Assembly: GCA_003151475.1 (NCBI GenBank)
Contig: PLXQ01000021.1
Coordinates: 43,009-107,008, forward strand
Length of the DNA: 64,000 nucleotides
Reading direction: 5' to 3'
DNA from: Acidimicrobiaceae bacterium
GTDB lineage: Bacteria > Actinomycetota > Acidimicrobiia > Acidimicrobiales > UBA8190
The translations under genes were made by a program, and so were the position numbers. Within the stretch, counting starts at the first letter, position 1, and every line of letters begins with the position of its first letter. Of the stretch, positions 16,528 through 24,645 are shown one piece after another. The notes beneath the pieces were generated by a model that saw nothing but the letters and a program-made list of their open reading frames with translations, was not told the origin of the DNA and ran no database searches.

Positions 16528-16617
16528 GACCAGAGCAGTCTCGCACGAGTCGAGGGTGCTCGGCAAGGGGCGGGGCGTTCCCCGGCGCCAGGGACCCGGT
16601 CGGGCGTACCGTGGAGG

Positions 16618-17571
16618 ATGCGTTTGTCACGTCGGGCGGGCGGGGAATCGGGACGGAGAGCGGCCGGACCGAGGGCGGGCCGACGGAGAGCGGCCGTCGT
16701 GCTGGCCGTGGGGACGCTGCTGGGAAGCGGCGGGCTCGTCGGCGTCGGGCCTGGTGCCACGGCCGCCGGGGCATCGACGGGGGCGTCGTCGAAAGGACCG
16801 ACGGAGTACTACCTGGCCCTCGGTGACTCCCTGGCCGCCGGGGTGGGTGCCAGCACGACCGGCACGGGATACGTGGCCGACCTCTACGCCAAGGAGCACA
16901 AGAAGAAGAGATGGCACGGTCTGGTGCTCGAGAACCTGTCGTGCTCGGGAGCGACGACGGCGTCGATGATCAACGGCGGCGGCTGCCCGTACACGACGGG
17001 GACACAGCTGGGTGACGCTGAGGCGTTCCTCGCCGCCCATGCGGGCCATGTGGCGTTCGTGACCATCGACATCGGGGCGAACGATGTCGACTCGTGCGTG
17101 AACGGCACAGGCATCGACATGACGTGCTTCAACAACGGGATGAGCGCCATCACCGCCAACGTGCCCCTGATCCTGTCCGGCCTGGCGGCGGCCGGCGGAA
17201 GCACACCGGTCGTGGGGATGTCGTACTACGACCCCTTCTTGGCCGCCTGGGTGCTGCTCGGAACGAGCGGGCAGGCGATCGCCCGTGAAAGCGAAACGCT
17301 GGCCGACACGCTGAACGGCCTCCTGGTGGGTGACTTCGGCTCGGCACGGACCGCCGATGTCGCCGGCGCCTTCGCCACGTCCAACTTCGCCCTGAAGGCG
17401 AAGTACGGCGGGACGACGGTGCCGGTCAACGTGGCCCGGGTGTGCGAATGGACACATATGTGCACGAGCGAGGACTTCCACGCCGACGACGCCGGCCACG
17501 CCCAAATCGCCAAGGCCTTCGAGAAGGTGCTCGGCCCTGTTCTCTCGGGTCGGGTCCGTCAGCGGCCCTGA
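16618..17571 (+). CDS. Secreted SGNH/GDSL-family esterase or lipase
   Basis: A 317-residue protein with an Arg-rich n-region and hydrophobic signal segment (AAVVLAVGTLLGSGGLVGVG). Block I is YLALGDSLAAGVGAS, with Ser about 71 as nucleophile. Block III is IDIGANDVDSCV, and block V DFHADDAGH near the C-terminus gives the catalytic Asp and His. Paired cysteines (NLSCSGA, GGGCPY, DSCV, MTCF, RVCEW, HMCTS) suggest three disulfides, as in secreted actinobacterial SGNH lipases. The start is ATG 16618 or TTG 16624: GGAGG ends immediately before the ATG, so TTG has the better spacing. It is divergent from the ilv leader, so their promoters may overlap. Confidence 0.85.
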   Translation: MRLSRRAGGESGRRAAGPRAGRRRAAVVLAVGTLLGSGGLVGVGPGATAAGASTGASSKGPTEYYLALGDSLAAGVGASTTGTGYVADLYAKEHKKKRWHGLVLENLSCSGATTASMINGGGCPYTTGTQLGDAEAFLAAHAGHVAFVTIDIGANDVDSCVNGTGIDMTCFNNGMSAITANVPLILSGLAAAGGSTPVVGMSYYDPFLAAWVLLGTSGQAIARESETLADTLNGLLVGDFGSARTADVAGAFATSNFALKAKYGGTTVPVNVARVCEWTHMCTSEDFHADDAGHAQIAKAFEKVLGPVLSGRVRQRP

Positions 17572-17602
17572 GAGTCACGCGTCAGGTGAGGCGGGGGGCG
17601 AG

Positions 17603-19114
17603 GTGACAGACCGGATGAGCCGGCGGCGGCTGTTGAGCCGGGCCGCCGTGGCCGGTGCGGCGGCGACGGGTGTCGTCGGGGCCCGGGCGACCGGTGCGGG
17701 GGCAGCCGTCGAGAACGCCCGAGCGCGGACGCGCTCGTCGGCGACGGCGGCCAGCGAGATGGTCGACGTTGTCTCGGACGTCGAAGTCGATGTGATCGTG
17801 ATCGGTGCCGGGTTGGCCGGACTGACCGCCGCCACCGCCGTGCAGAAAGCGGGCCCCTCCGTGGTCGTGCTCGAGGCCCAAGACCGGGTGGGCGGACGGA
17901 CATACGACGTCGAGGTGGCCGAGGGTGTGGTGGTGGAGCTCGGGGGCGAGTGGACCGGTCCGGGGCAGACGCGGGTGCAGGCGCTGGCCAAGGAGCTCGG
18001 GATGAAGCTCTTCCCCGCTTACGCGGAGGGGAAGAACCTCTACTACCGGCAGGGAGAGCTGAAGAGCTACAGCGGGGACATCCCTCCCGCCGCCATGGAC
18101 GCGCTGATCGAGGTGGAGCAGATCATCAGCACGTTGAACGAGATGGCCAAGAGCGTGCCGGTGAAGACCCCGTGGGAGGCAGCCCAGGCCGGGGTGTGGG
18201 ACAGCCAGACGGTGGCGAGCTGGATCGCCGACGGGCGCTTCACCGACGAGGCCACCTTCCTCGGGCAGGTGGCCATCCGCGGCGTCTACGGGGAAGAGGC
18301 GTCGCAGATCTCGCTGATGGACCTTTTGGCCGAGGTGGCCGGGGTGGGCGGCGACTTCAACACCGCCATCGGCTCGGCCCAGAGCACGCGCTTCGCGGGC
18401 GGGCCCCAGGAGATGTCGAAGCGACTGGCGAAGCGTCTGGACCGGCCGGTGGTGCTGTCGGCGCCGGTGCTCTCGATCGAACGGGGAAAGGTCGCCACTG
18501 TGCAGACGGCGCGCCGTTCCTACCGGGGTCGGCAGGTGATCGTGACCGTGCCCAAGGCGGTGACGGCCGTCCTCCGCTTCCATCCGGCGCTTCCCCCCGC
18601 CTACGGGCAGTACCTGCAGCGCCAACCCTCGGGGTCGGCCGTGAAGATCCAGGCCGTCTACGAAACGCCGTTCTGGCGGGACGACGCACTGAGCGGGGCG
18701 GTGGTGTCCGACACCGGGCCGATCGAGGTCGTCTACGACAACTCCCCTCCCGACGGACGGCGCGGGGTGCTGGTCGGCTTCGCCGAAGGAAACCAGGGAC
18801 GGGCGCTGTTCCGGTTGAGCGACGCGGCCAGGAGGACGGCCGTGCTCGCGAGCCTGGCCCGGTACTTCGGTCCCCGGGCCCAGACGACGATGCACTACGC
18901 CGACATGGTCTGGGCGCGCGAGCCCTACACCGGCGGCGCCTACGGCTCGTTCAACCCGCCCGGGGTGCTCACGTCACTGGGGGCGGCCGTGGCCGGACCG
19001 GTGGGGAACATCCATTTCGCCGGGGCCGACTACTCCCCCGAGTGGCCCGGCTACATGGAAGGGGCGATCCGCTCGGGCGAGGCGGCCGCCGCCAAGGTGA
19101 TCGCTTCTCTCTAG
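17603..19114 (+). CDS. Tat-exported flavin monoamine oxidase-like protein
   Basis: A 503-residue FAD-dependent amine oxidase. MSRRRLLSRAAVAGAAATG is a twin-arginine signal. After a spacer, VIVIGAGLAGLTAA (about 66-79) is the FAD dinucleotide-binding motif, followed by EAQDRVGGRTYD. Near the C-terminus IHFAGADYSPEWPGYMEGAI is the second flavin contact and closes the substrate site. The enzyme should oxidise an amine outside the cytoplasm with release of H2O2. GTG 17603 is used; ATG 17615 is equally near the Arg pair. It lies 31 bases after the SGNH hydrolase stop and may be cotranscribed with it. Confidence 0.88.
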   Translation: MTDRMSRRRLLSRAAVAGAAATGVVGARATGAGAAVENARARTRSSATAASEMVDVVSDVEVDVIVIGAGLAGLTAATAVQKAGPSVVVLEAQDRVGGRTYDVEVAEGVVVELGGEWTGPGQTRVQALAKELGMKLFPAYAEGKNLYYRQGELKSYSGDIPPAAMDALIEVEQIISTLNEMAKSVPVKTPWEAAQAGVWDSQTVASWIADGRFTDEATFLGQVAIRGVYGEEASQISLMDLLAEVAGVGGDFNTAIGSAQSTRFAGGPQEMSKRLAKRLDRPVVLSAPVLSIERGKVATVQTARRSYRGRQVIVTVPKAVTAVLRFHPALPPAYGQYLQRQPSGSAVKIQAVYETPFWRDDALSGAVVSDTGPIEVVYDNSPPDGRRGVLVGFAEGNQGRALFRLSDAARRTAVLASLARYFGPRAQTTMHYADMVWAREPYTGGAYGSFNPPGVLTSLGAAVAGPVGNIHFAGADYSPEWPGYMEGAIRSGEAAAAKVIASL

Positions 19115-19154
19115 CGCCCTTCACCTGAATCAGGCTCCGCCGGGTTGTTCGCCG

Positions 19155-19283
19155 CTACCAGTTCGGTACCGCCTCCGAAGGCGTCGGAGTCCCCCTTTCT
19201 GTCTGGATAATGCTGAAGACAGCCAGGGACACGAAGACTCCCACGAAGGCGTACGCAAGCCACGACTCGTACGAAATGGCCAA
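19155..19283 (-). CDS. Possible 42-residue single-helix membrane peptide
   Basis: A short frame from TTG 19283 to TAG encodes a peptide whose centre, WLAYAFVGVFVSLAVFSII, is a clean 19-residue membrane helix, followed by a polar tail ending EAVPNW. About four fifths of the helix-region codons end in G or C, as in real genes here. Against it: only a TTG start, no Shine-Dalgarno sequence and no known family. It lies alone between the amine oxidase and a gene-free stretch. Treat as a candidate. Confidence 0.35.
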   Translation of the reverse strand: MAISYESWLAYAFVGVFVSLAVFSIIQTERGTPTPSEAVPNW

Positions 19284-19584
19284 GCCTGAATCTTAGAGTG
19301 ATCCCGTTTCTGATCCTGGGCGGGGCGGGCGGGATCGGAGCGCGGACCACTGAGAGATCCGGGCGGCGAATTTCGCTGCCCTGGAAAGGAAGTGCGACAG
19401 AGCTGTCTAGCCTTTCCTCACGACACCCGGTATCCCCGAGTACACGATGCCCAAGCCCCGGTCGGCTCCCGGCCAAGACCCCGCTCGGGACCGGCACGTT
19501 CCGATCGGGCTCGGAACTGCAAGTACCGAATGGCCGACTCCTACCCGAGTGGCGGATGAGATCTCTCCCGTCCGTAGCTTCGAT
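19284..19584. other. Gene-free stretch with one nested inverted repeat
   Basis: About 300 bases without a convincing gene. It contains GGAAAGG at 19383-19389 pairing with CCTTTCC at 19411-19417, around an inner GACAG/CTGTC stem (19396-19407). No T run follows, and no tRNA-like fold was found. A small RNA or processing site is possible but unsupported. Confidence 0.45.
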
Positions 19585-20013
19585 TCATTTGCGGCGGACG
19601 GAGGCCCCGTTCAGCGCCACAGCCGCTCGGATGAGAGCCTTGAATGCCTCCTCACTTACCTCCTCGCCATCATGAATATCGATGGCACGGCGGGCATTGC
19701 CTTCGAGGCTGGAGTTGAATAGGTGTGAAGGATCCTTCAAGGATGCGCCCCTGGCGAAGGTAACCTTCACGTGGTTCTTATAGGTCTCGCCCGTGCAGAT
19801 CATGCCGTCGTGTGACCAGACCGGGACACCTCCTGGATTTGTCGGCTTTCTCCACTTCCGCTCCTCAACCACTTCGGGATCGGCCTGCTTGATCAAATTG
19901 CGAATTCGGGAGAGCGTCGCGCCCCGCCAATCGTCAAGCTGGGAGGGATCCTCGCCCTTCAGCGAGTTGCTCTTCTTGATGTGGTGGGATCGCCCTTGGT
20001 TGCTTTTGGGCAT
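19585..20013 (-). CDS. DUF1801 (YdhG-like) domain protein
   Basis: A 142-residue protein. After a basic tail (PKSNQGRSHHIKKSN) the core has SRIRNLIKQADPEVVEERKWRKP and VWSHDGMICTGETYKNHVKVTF, which fits the DUF1801/YdhG fold, then ALIRAAVALN at the end. The family has no settled biochemical role. The base composition is noticeably less GC-rich than the neighbours, which hints at more recent acquisition. It lies 26 bases after the truncated VOC gene on the same strand and is probably read from the sigma-factor-type promoter at 20249-20275. Confidence 0.75.
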   Translation of the reverse strand: MPKSNQGRSHHIKKSNSLKGEDPSQLDDWRGATLSRIRNLIKQADPEVVEERKWRKPTNPGGVPVWSHDGMICTGETYKNHVKVTFARGASLKDPSHLFNSSLEGNARRAIDIHDGEEVSEEAFKALIRAAVALNGASVRRK

Positions 20014-20039
20014 GCTTGATGAGGTTACCGTCGCGATGG

Positions 20040-20240
20040 CTAGGCCGCCCGATATCGCCAGGTCCCGCTCCGGCCCTTCTCATGACCATTCGGGGAGAGC
20101 CCTATCTCGACTCCCCCCACGTTGAACCCGACGAAGAAGGGCTGATCGGTATGGGGCTCGGTGCCGAGAAGGGCGGTGTGGATCGCCTTGGCGGCATCGA
20201 GATCGCGGACTGGGTAGACAACGGATTGTAGAGTGTCCAT
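20040..20240 (-). pseudogene. Truncated VOC/glyoxalase-like protein
   Basis: The frame from ATG 20240 starts as a typical VOC protein (MDTLQSVVYPVRDLDAAKAI, then LLGTEPHTDQPFFVGFNVGGVEIGL in two parts) but stops after 66 residues, about half the usual 115-130. The tail RSGTWRYRAA is not family-like. In another frame just beyond, HRDGNLIK resembles the DGNLIGL ending of VOC proteins. An internal deletion with frameshift would explain this. A second betaalphabetabetabeta module is missing, so the metal site cannot form. It sits directly behind the ECF-type promoter and ahead of the DUF1801 gene. Confidence 0.6.
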
Positions 20241-20248
20241 GTCCTTAT

Positions 20249-20275
20249 GACGTACGCAAGTCGCCGGATGTGACA
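20249..20275 (-). promoter_or_regulatory. ECF41-type promoter of the VOC-DUF1801 unit
   Basis: On the minus strand TGTCACA (20275-20269), a 16-base spacer, then CGTC (20252-20249), eight bases before ATG 20240. This equals the consensus I recall for ECF41 sigma factors (TGTCACA-N16-CGTC). The divergent neighbour encodes an ECF factor with the ECF41-like SnoaL tail. Confidence 0.75.
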
Positions 20276-20286
20276 ACAAGCGTGGC

Positions 20287-20313
20287 GGTCACATTCCGGG
20301 GGCGGCTTACGTC
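20287..20313 (+). promoter_or_regulatory. ECF41-type promoter of the sigma factor gene
   Basis: GGTCACA (20287-20293), a 16-base spacer, then CGTC (20310-20313) just upstream of GTG 20322. It differs by one base from the motif on the opposite strand and implies autoregulation. Transcription would start at or near the start codon. Confidence 0.7.
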
Positions 20314-20321
20314 AACATGAT

Positions 20322-21176
20322 GTGACCACGATGGAAGTGACCGACTTCGACGCCGAGCGGCCCCGGCTGACTGCGATCGCCATCCGGATACTCGGGTCGG
20401 AGGCCGATGCGGACGACGTGCTGCAGGAGACCTGGCTTCGGCTCTCCCGCACCGACGACATCGACGACCTGCCCGCCTGGCTGACGACCGTCGTGACACG
20501 GTTGTGCCTTGACCAGCTGCGCAAGCGACGTACCAGGTCGGTGGCCGAGGCCGAGGCACCCGCCGACCCCGCACCGGTCGACCCGGAGGCCGACGCGCTG
20601 CTCGCCGAGAAGATGGGCGACGCGATGCAGATCGTCCTCGACGCCCTGGCGCCGGCCGAGAGGGCGGCGTTCGTCCTGCACGATGTCTTCGGTTATCCGT
20701 TCGACGAGATCAGCGCTGTCATGGGGCGCTCGGGTACCGCCGTACGCCAGCTGGCGAGCCGGGCGCGGCGCAAGGTGCAGGGCGTGCCGGAGCCGGTCGC
20801 ATCGCAGGCCGCGCGCGCCGAGAGCCACCGCGTCGTCGACGCCTTCCTCACTGCAGCCCGCGGCGGGGATCTCACGACCCTGTTGTTGCTCCTCGCGCCC
20901 GACGCTGTCATGCGTGCCGACCTGGTCGGACAGAAGATGGGTACGGATCCCGTATACGACGGCGCAGCCGCCGTGGCCGCCCGCCTCAACGGCGCCCGGG
21001 GGGCGGCCCCTGTCACCATCGACGGCGAGCTCGGCGCCGCCTGGATCCACGCCGGGGCGGTCAAGGTGGCCTTCGTGTTCCATGTCGAGGCGGGCCTGGT
21101 GCGCGAGGTCGAGCTGATCGCCGACCCAGACGTGCTGGCGACCATGGACGTGGTCCGTGCTCGGATGAAATCCTGA
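20322..21176 (+). CDS. ECF sigma factor with C-terminal SnoaL-like domain (ECF41/SigJ type)
   Basis: A 284-residue sigma factor. Region 2 spans about 10-75 (DADDVLQETWLRL), region 4 about 100-152 (YPFDEISAVMGRSGTAVRQLASRARRK, in two parts), and a SnoaL_2-like domain about 165-280. A GVPEPV linker at about 154-159 recalls the WLPEP linker of ECF41. In this class no anti-sigma factor is needed: the SnoaL tail tunes activity. No anti-sigma gene is nearby, in agreement. The start is GTG 20322 or ATG 20331. A matching promoter lies just upstream and another, divergent, drives the VOC-DUF1801 pair. The DGGG-type motif of the SnoaL tail seems to be missing, so the exact ECF subgroup is uncertain. 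Confidence 0.88.
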   Translation: MTTMEVTDFDAERPRLTAIAIRILGSEADADDVLQETWLRLSRTDDIDDLPAWLTTVVTRLCLDQLRKRRTRSVAEAEAPADPAPVDPEADALLAEKMGDAMQIVLDALAPAERAAFVLHDVFGYPFDEISAVMGRSGTAVRQLASRARRKVQGVPEPVASQAARAESHRVVDAFLTAARGGDLTTLLLLLAPDAVMRADLVGQKMGTDPVYDGAAAVAARLNGARGAAPVTIDGELGAAWIHAGAVKVAFVFHVEAGLVREVELIADPDVLATMDVVRARMKS

Positions 21177-21245
21177 GAGGTTGATGCGCACCGACCACGT
21201 CGGCATTCAAGTGACGGTCCGACACAGTGAAAGGAACCGAGGCTC

Positions 21246-21482
21246 ATGAAGACTATGACCTGTCAACAATTGGGTGGCCCGTGCGATCTTGCGCACCATG
21301 GCATGACCGCGGACGAGGTCATAAAAGCGCAAGATCGACATCTCAAGGAAATGGTCGCTCAGGGTGACACAACGCACGAAAGTGCCTTGAAGGAGATGAA
21401 GGGCCGGTGGAAGAACCCCATCAAAGGAATGGGGTGGTATAGGAAGACCAAGCGTGATTTTGCTGCTTTTCCCGAAGGCTGA
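21246..21482 (+). CDS. Small conserved hypothetical, DUF1059-like N-terminus
   Basis: A 78-residue protein. MTCQQLGGPCDL at the start resembles DUF1059 proteins, with two cysteines that could bind a metal. The rest is rich in Lys and Met with amphipathic helices (DEVIKAQDRHLKEM, ESALKEMKGRW). Codon use is less GC-rich than in the surrounding genes, which hints at different history. GAGG 21238-21241 and AAAGGA just before it precede ATG 21246. It lies 69 bases downstream of the sigma factor on the same strand and could belong to the same regulon, but no promoter motif is seen in the gap. Confidence 0.55.
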   Translation: MKTMTCQQLGGPCDLAHHGMTADEVIKAQDRHLKEMVAQGDTTHESALKEMKGRWKNPIKGMGWYRKTKRDFAAFPEG

Positions 21483-21708
21483 TCAGAGATCGACGCCCCT
21501 CCAGCTGACTCCAGTCGGGTCGACGGCACGCCGAGCAACGAACTGCAGCCGCGCACCCATCCTGTAATGCCGGCGGATCCGGGGTGGCCTGGCCGCCAGG
21601 TTCCTTGGGCAACCGCCCCAGGCTGTTTCACTTCATATGTGGGTGATCCACCAGGCGGTCGGAGTCCCAGCTGGGTGAACGTTGCGGTGGCATTAGGTGT
21701 CTCCCGGT
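21483..21708. other. Non-coding gap between convergent genes
   Basis: 226 bases. The only structure seen is CCTGG-CCG-CCAGG at 21588-21600, a 5-bp stem that might act as a weak terminator. No gene or promoter is apparent. Confidence 0.4.
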
Positions 21709-22191
21709 TCAGCGGTACGCCCGGAAGATCTGCGTCGTCAACTGGATGTGACCGACGTGCTCGCGGGAGTGGCCGTAGTTGGCCACCATCCAGGTGAGGC
21801 CGGGTCGCCTTTCATCGGCGGGGAGGGCGGGCAACGCCAGAGAAAGACCCAGGCGCTCGGCGGAGATCTCCGTCCGCAATCTAGCGATCAACTCGTCGGC
21901 GGCGCGCAGCTCGTCGAAGAGCTCCGCCGTCGGTCGCCGACCACGGGTGAATTCTTTCTCCCGGTGGCGGACAGCCGTCGCGCCGGCGACCGACCGGAGT
22001 GTCTCGGTCTCGGACCCCAGCATGTGGGTGGCGATGGTGTTTGCCCTCGGAGCGGGCCACCAGTTGACCGCGTCGTCGTCTAGTCCTTCCAGCTCGTGGC
22101 GGAGCTGGCCGTGAAGGTGGGCGAAGAGGTCGAGCACAATCGAAGCGACATCAGAGGGCTCTGGCACGACAAGCGTCGAACCCCTCGTCAC
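21709..22191 (-). CDS. DinB-family putative metal-dependent protein
   Basis: A 160-residue four-helix DinB-like protein. ATHMLGSETETL in helix 2 and YGHSREHVGHIQLTTQ in the last helix supply the His residues that form the family's metal site. GTG 22191 overlaps the stop of the upstream quinone reductase gene as GTGA, giving translational coupling; GTG 22167 is a possible shorter start. DinB-family members include thiol transferases that use mycothiol or bacillithiol, but the function of this one is unknown. The pair with the reductase suggests a shared detoxification or redox role, which is inference. Confidence 0.75.
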   Translation of the reverse strand: MTRGSTLVVPEPSDVASIVLDLFAHLHGQLRHELEGLDDDAVNWWPAPRANTIATHMLGSETETLRSVAGATAVRHREKEFTRGRRPTAELFDELRAADELIARLRTEISAERLGLSLALPALPADERRPGLTWMVANYGHSREHVGHIQLTTQIFRAYR

Positions 22192-23252
22192 GACTCGACG
22201 GTGATGATGGTGCGGCCCACCGTCTGGCGGTTGGCCATGGCTTCGATGGCGGCGGGGACGTCGTCGAAGGAGACGACCTGGCCGACGACCGGCTTGATCT
22301 TCTGGGCCAGGACGAGCTCGACGATGTCGGCCATGATGCGCTGGCCGAGTGCTTCGGGGGCGAAGTTCCACCCCATGGCGGTCTTCACGAACTCGAGGGC
22401 ATCGGGGGGCTGGTAGGCGAGTAGGACACCACAGAGCTTGAAATTCCCGAGAGCGATGCGGCGGGGGACGATGAATTTCTCGTCGGCCACCTCTTTATTG
22501 GAAGCGAAGCCCATCATGAGGTAGCGGCCGTTGTACTTGGTGCACTTCATCGACTGTTCCATGACGGCCTCGCCGACGTTGTCGAAGACGACGTCGACGC
22601 CTTGGTTGGCCGTCTCGGCCAGGACGACCTCGGAGAAATCGGTGGCGTTGTAGTTGATGGCGACATCGGCGCCGAGGTCGCGACAGAGCCGGACCTTCTC
22701 GTCGGTTCCCGCCGTGGCGAAGACACGGGCGCCGGCGTTGACCGCCAGTTGAATGGCCGCCGAACCCGAACCCCCGGCGGCGGCGTGGATGAGGACGGTC
22801 TCGTCGGCCTGAAGATCGGCCCGGTCGAAAAGCCCCAGCCACGCTAGATGGAAGGGGAAGTACAGCGCGGCCGCGCCCGGCAGGGCAACGGTGTCGGGCA
22901 TGTCGAAAGTGGAGACCACCGGGCAGACGGCGTACTCGGCGAAACCGCCGTGCGCGCCCTTGGGCATGGTGACGACACGTCGGCCCTGCCACTGCTCGGT
23001 CCCGGGGCCGCAGGCGTCGACGATGCCCATGACTTCCATGCCCGGGCTGTAGGGCAGCTCGGGACGGACCATCATGTTGCCGCCGGTGATGCGCTCGAGG
23101 TCATTGAGGTTCAAAGGAATGGCCTGGACCTTGACCCGCAGCTCACCCGCCTCGGGGCTCGGAATGGGCACGGTGTCGAGCTTCAGCACATCGGCGGGCC
23201 GGCCGTACTCGTGTACCTGCCATGCTCGCATCACATTGTCTTCGCTCGGCAT
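22188..23252 (-). CDS. NADPH:quinone oxidoreductase-like MDR protein
   Basis: A 354-residue zinc-free medium-chain reductase. YSPGMEVMGIV replaces the GHE zinc motif of alcohol dehydrogenases, and no structural-zinc cysteines exist, so it belongs with the quinone reductase/crotonyl-CoA-type group. The NADPH site is LIHAAAGGSGSAAIQLA. The C-terminal VVSFDDVPAAIEAMANRQTVGRTI is typical of the family. ATG 23252 is used, with GGTGAG a few bases upstream; ATG 23231 (MRAWQVHEYG) is a credible alternative. It is the first gene of a two-gene unit with the DinB-like protein. Confidence 0.85.
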   Translation of the reverse strand: MPSEDNVMRAWQVHEYGRPADVLKLDTVPIPSPEAGELRVKVQAIPLNLNDLERITGGNMMVRPELPYSPGMEVMGIVDACGPGTEQWQGRRVVTMPKGAHGGFAEYAVCPVVSTFDMPDTVALPGAAALYFPFHLAWLGLFDRADLQADETVLIHAAAGGSGSAAIQLAVNAGARVFATAGTDEKVRLCRDLGADVAINYNATDFSEVVLAETANQGVDVVFDNVGEAVMEQSMKCTKYNGRYLMMGFASNKEVADEKFIVPRRIALGNFKLCGVLLAYQPPDALEFVKTAMGWNFAPEALGQRIMADIVELVLAQKIKPVVGQVVSFDDVPAAIEAMANRQTVGRTIITVES

Positions 23253-23348
23253 CTGTCTCACCTGTGGCCCAAAAGCGCGGCGTCGTCGGTCGTATGGGAA
23301 AGAGGGGATCAAATTAGCGTCGAAGTCTCGTGCCCGCATGGTTGTCAG

Positions 23349-23354
23349 TAGAGT
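23349..23354 (+). promoter_or_regulatory. Possible -10 element for a leaderless transcript
   Basis: TAGAGT ends six bases before GTG 23361, so transcription would begin at the start codon. No clear -35 or Shine-Dalgarno sequence is present. Tentative. Confidence 0.3.
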
Positions 23355-23360
23355 GACGGC

Positions 23361-23798
23361 GTGTCCGACGAACCAAAGGCCAAGAGCCCTTCAGAGATGC
23401 TTCGCTACTTCGACGACGCCCTGGAGAAGGTTCTCCCCGATGACGAATACCAGAAGCTCACGGCCCATGACGCCGAGATAGCCAAGACCACGTCACGCGG
23501 TGATCTCCACCGTTGCTTCCGGTGCGCCGAGTGGGCTGTCGAGCTCACCGACCGCTCCGAGCACTCCCACCTCCGCCATCTGGTCGGTGAGTTGAAGACC
23601 GTCGTGCACGAGATGCGCGATACCGACTGGGCCGTCGAGTTCGCTCTGACGACCCAAGGGAGCAGACTGGTTACCGATGTGGAGCTGTCCTGGGTCGACG
23701 ATGCTTTGAAAGTGGCCCAATCGGCGGCCGAAAATTCGGGTTGGGCCACGGTCCCCTTGGAGGGTCTGCTCGAAGAACTGATAGCGATCGGGCACTGA
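23361..23798 (+). CDS. Conserved hypothetical, soluble helical protein
   Basis: A 145-residue protein starting at GTG 23361. It is rich in charged residues and mostly helical by inspection (LRYFDDALEKVL, HSHLRHLVGELKTVVHEM). HRCFRCAEWAVEL has a CxxC pair, but no second metal-ligand pair is obvious. There is no signal or membrane segment, so it is cytoplasmic. No family is recognised. It lies 12 bases upstream of the MBL hydrolase on the same strand and is probably cotranscribed, which is the only clue to its role. Confidence 0.5.
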   Translation: MSDEPKAKSPSEMLRYFDDALEKVLPDDEYQKLTAHDAEIAKTTSRGDLHRCFRCAEWAVELTDRSEHSHLRHLVGELKTVVHEMRDTDWAVEFALTTQGSRLVTDVELSWVDDALKVAQSAAENSGWATVPLEGLLEELIAIGH

Positions 23799-23810
23799 CC
23801 CGGGTTCCCC

Positions 23811-24629
23811 GTGAAGGTCGGACACATCACCATCGACGCCGTCTCGGACGGAAGCATCCTGGCTCCGCCGACATTCGTCTTCAACAAGCCCACGGGCGAG
23901 GACTGGGCACCGCACCAACAGTTCCTCGACGAGAACGGGCAACTCGTCTTCGAAATGGGTGGGTTCCTGATCCGCGACGGCGAGCGGACGGTACTCGTCG
24001 ATGTGGGTATCGGTCCCCACTCCGATCCGTCGCGGACGGGCAGCTTCATGAAGAGCCTCAACGCGCTCGGGGTGACCGCCGCGGAGGTCACTGACGTCGC
24101 TCTCACCCACCTGCATTTCGATCACGTCGGATGGGCGTCCGACGGCGAAAGGCCTTTGTTTCCGAACGCCACCTACCGGTGTCATCAAGCCGACTGGGAC
24201 TTCTTCCTCGGTCCCGAGCCCTATGACGATTCCCTCGGGGTGCAGCTGATGGGCGGGCAGCGCGCCATCGAGATTCTGCCGGCACTGGCCGAACGGGTCG
24301 AGACCTGGAGCGGGGACGAGACCGTGCTTCCCGGCATCGATGTGCGCGGCGCGCCCGGCCATACCCCGGGGAGCACGGTGCTCACCATCTCCTCGGGAAA
24401 TGACCGCGCCGTGCTACTGGGAGATGTCGTGCACTGCCCCGTGGAGCTGCTCGAGGACGACTGGGAGATGATCGGCGACGTCGACCGGGCCCTCGCTCGG
24501 CGCACCCGGATGGCGCTGGCACGGGAATTCGAAGGCAGCGACATCCCCATGGCCGCTACCCATTTCCCGGGTCTGCGCTTCGGGCGCCTGCTACCCGGCA
24601 CCGGTATGCGGCGGTGGGTCTTCGACTGA
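23811..24629 (+). CDS. MBL-fold metallo-hydrolase
   Basis: A 272-residue metallo-beta-lactamase-fold protein. LTHLHFDHVGW gives HxHxDH with ligands His100, His102, Asp104 and His105, GAPGHTPGSTV the third His, and LLGDVVH the bridging Asp. ATHFPGLRFGRL near the end adds the last His. This is the two-metal hydrolase pattern of lactonases and related enzymes, as in N-acyl homoserine lactonase-like members, but substrate specificity cannot be read. GTG 23811 is the likely start. It forms a unit with the upstream 145-residue protein and faces the DUF1330 gene. Confidence 0.88.
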   Translation: MKVGHITIDAVSDGSILAPPTFVFNKPTGEDWAPHQQFLDENGQLVFEMGGFLIRDGERTVLVDVGIGPHSDPSRTGSFMKSLNALGVTAAEVTDVALTHLHFDHVGWASDGERPLFPNATYRCHQADWDFFLGPEPYDDSLGVQLMGGQRAIEILPALAERVETWSGDETVLPGIDVRGAPGHTPGSTVLTISSGNDRAVLLGDVVHCPVELLEDDWEMIGDVDRALARRTRMALAREFEGSDIPMAATHFPGLRFGRLLPGTGMRRWVFD

Positions 24630-24645
24630 AAGGGGACCCGGGCCC

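Noticed and set aside
19111..19497. A 128-codon minus-strand frame in the gap after the amine oxidase
   Set aside because: Mixed Arg/Pro/Gly composition with no family, no Shine-Dalgarno sequence and overlap with the helix-coding frame.
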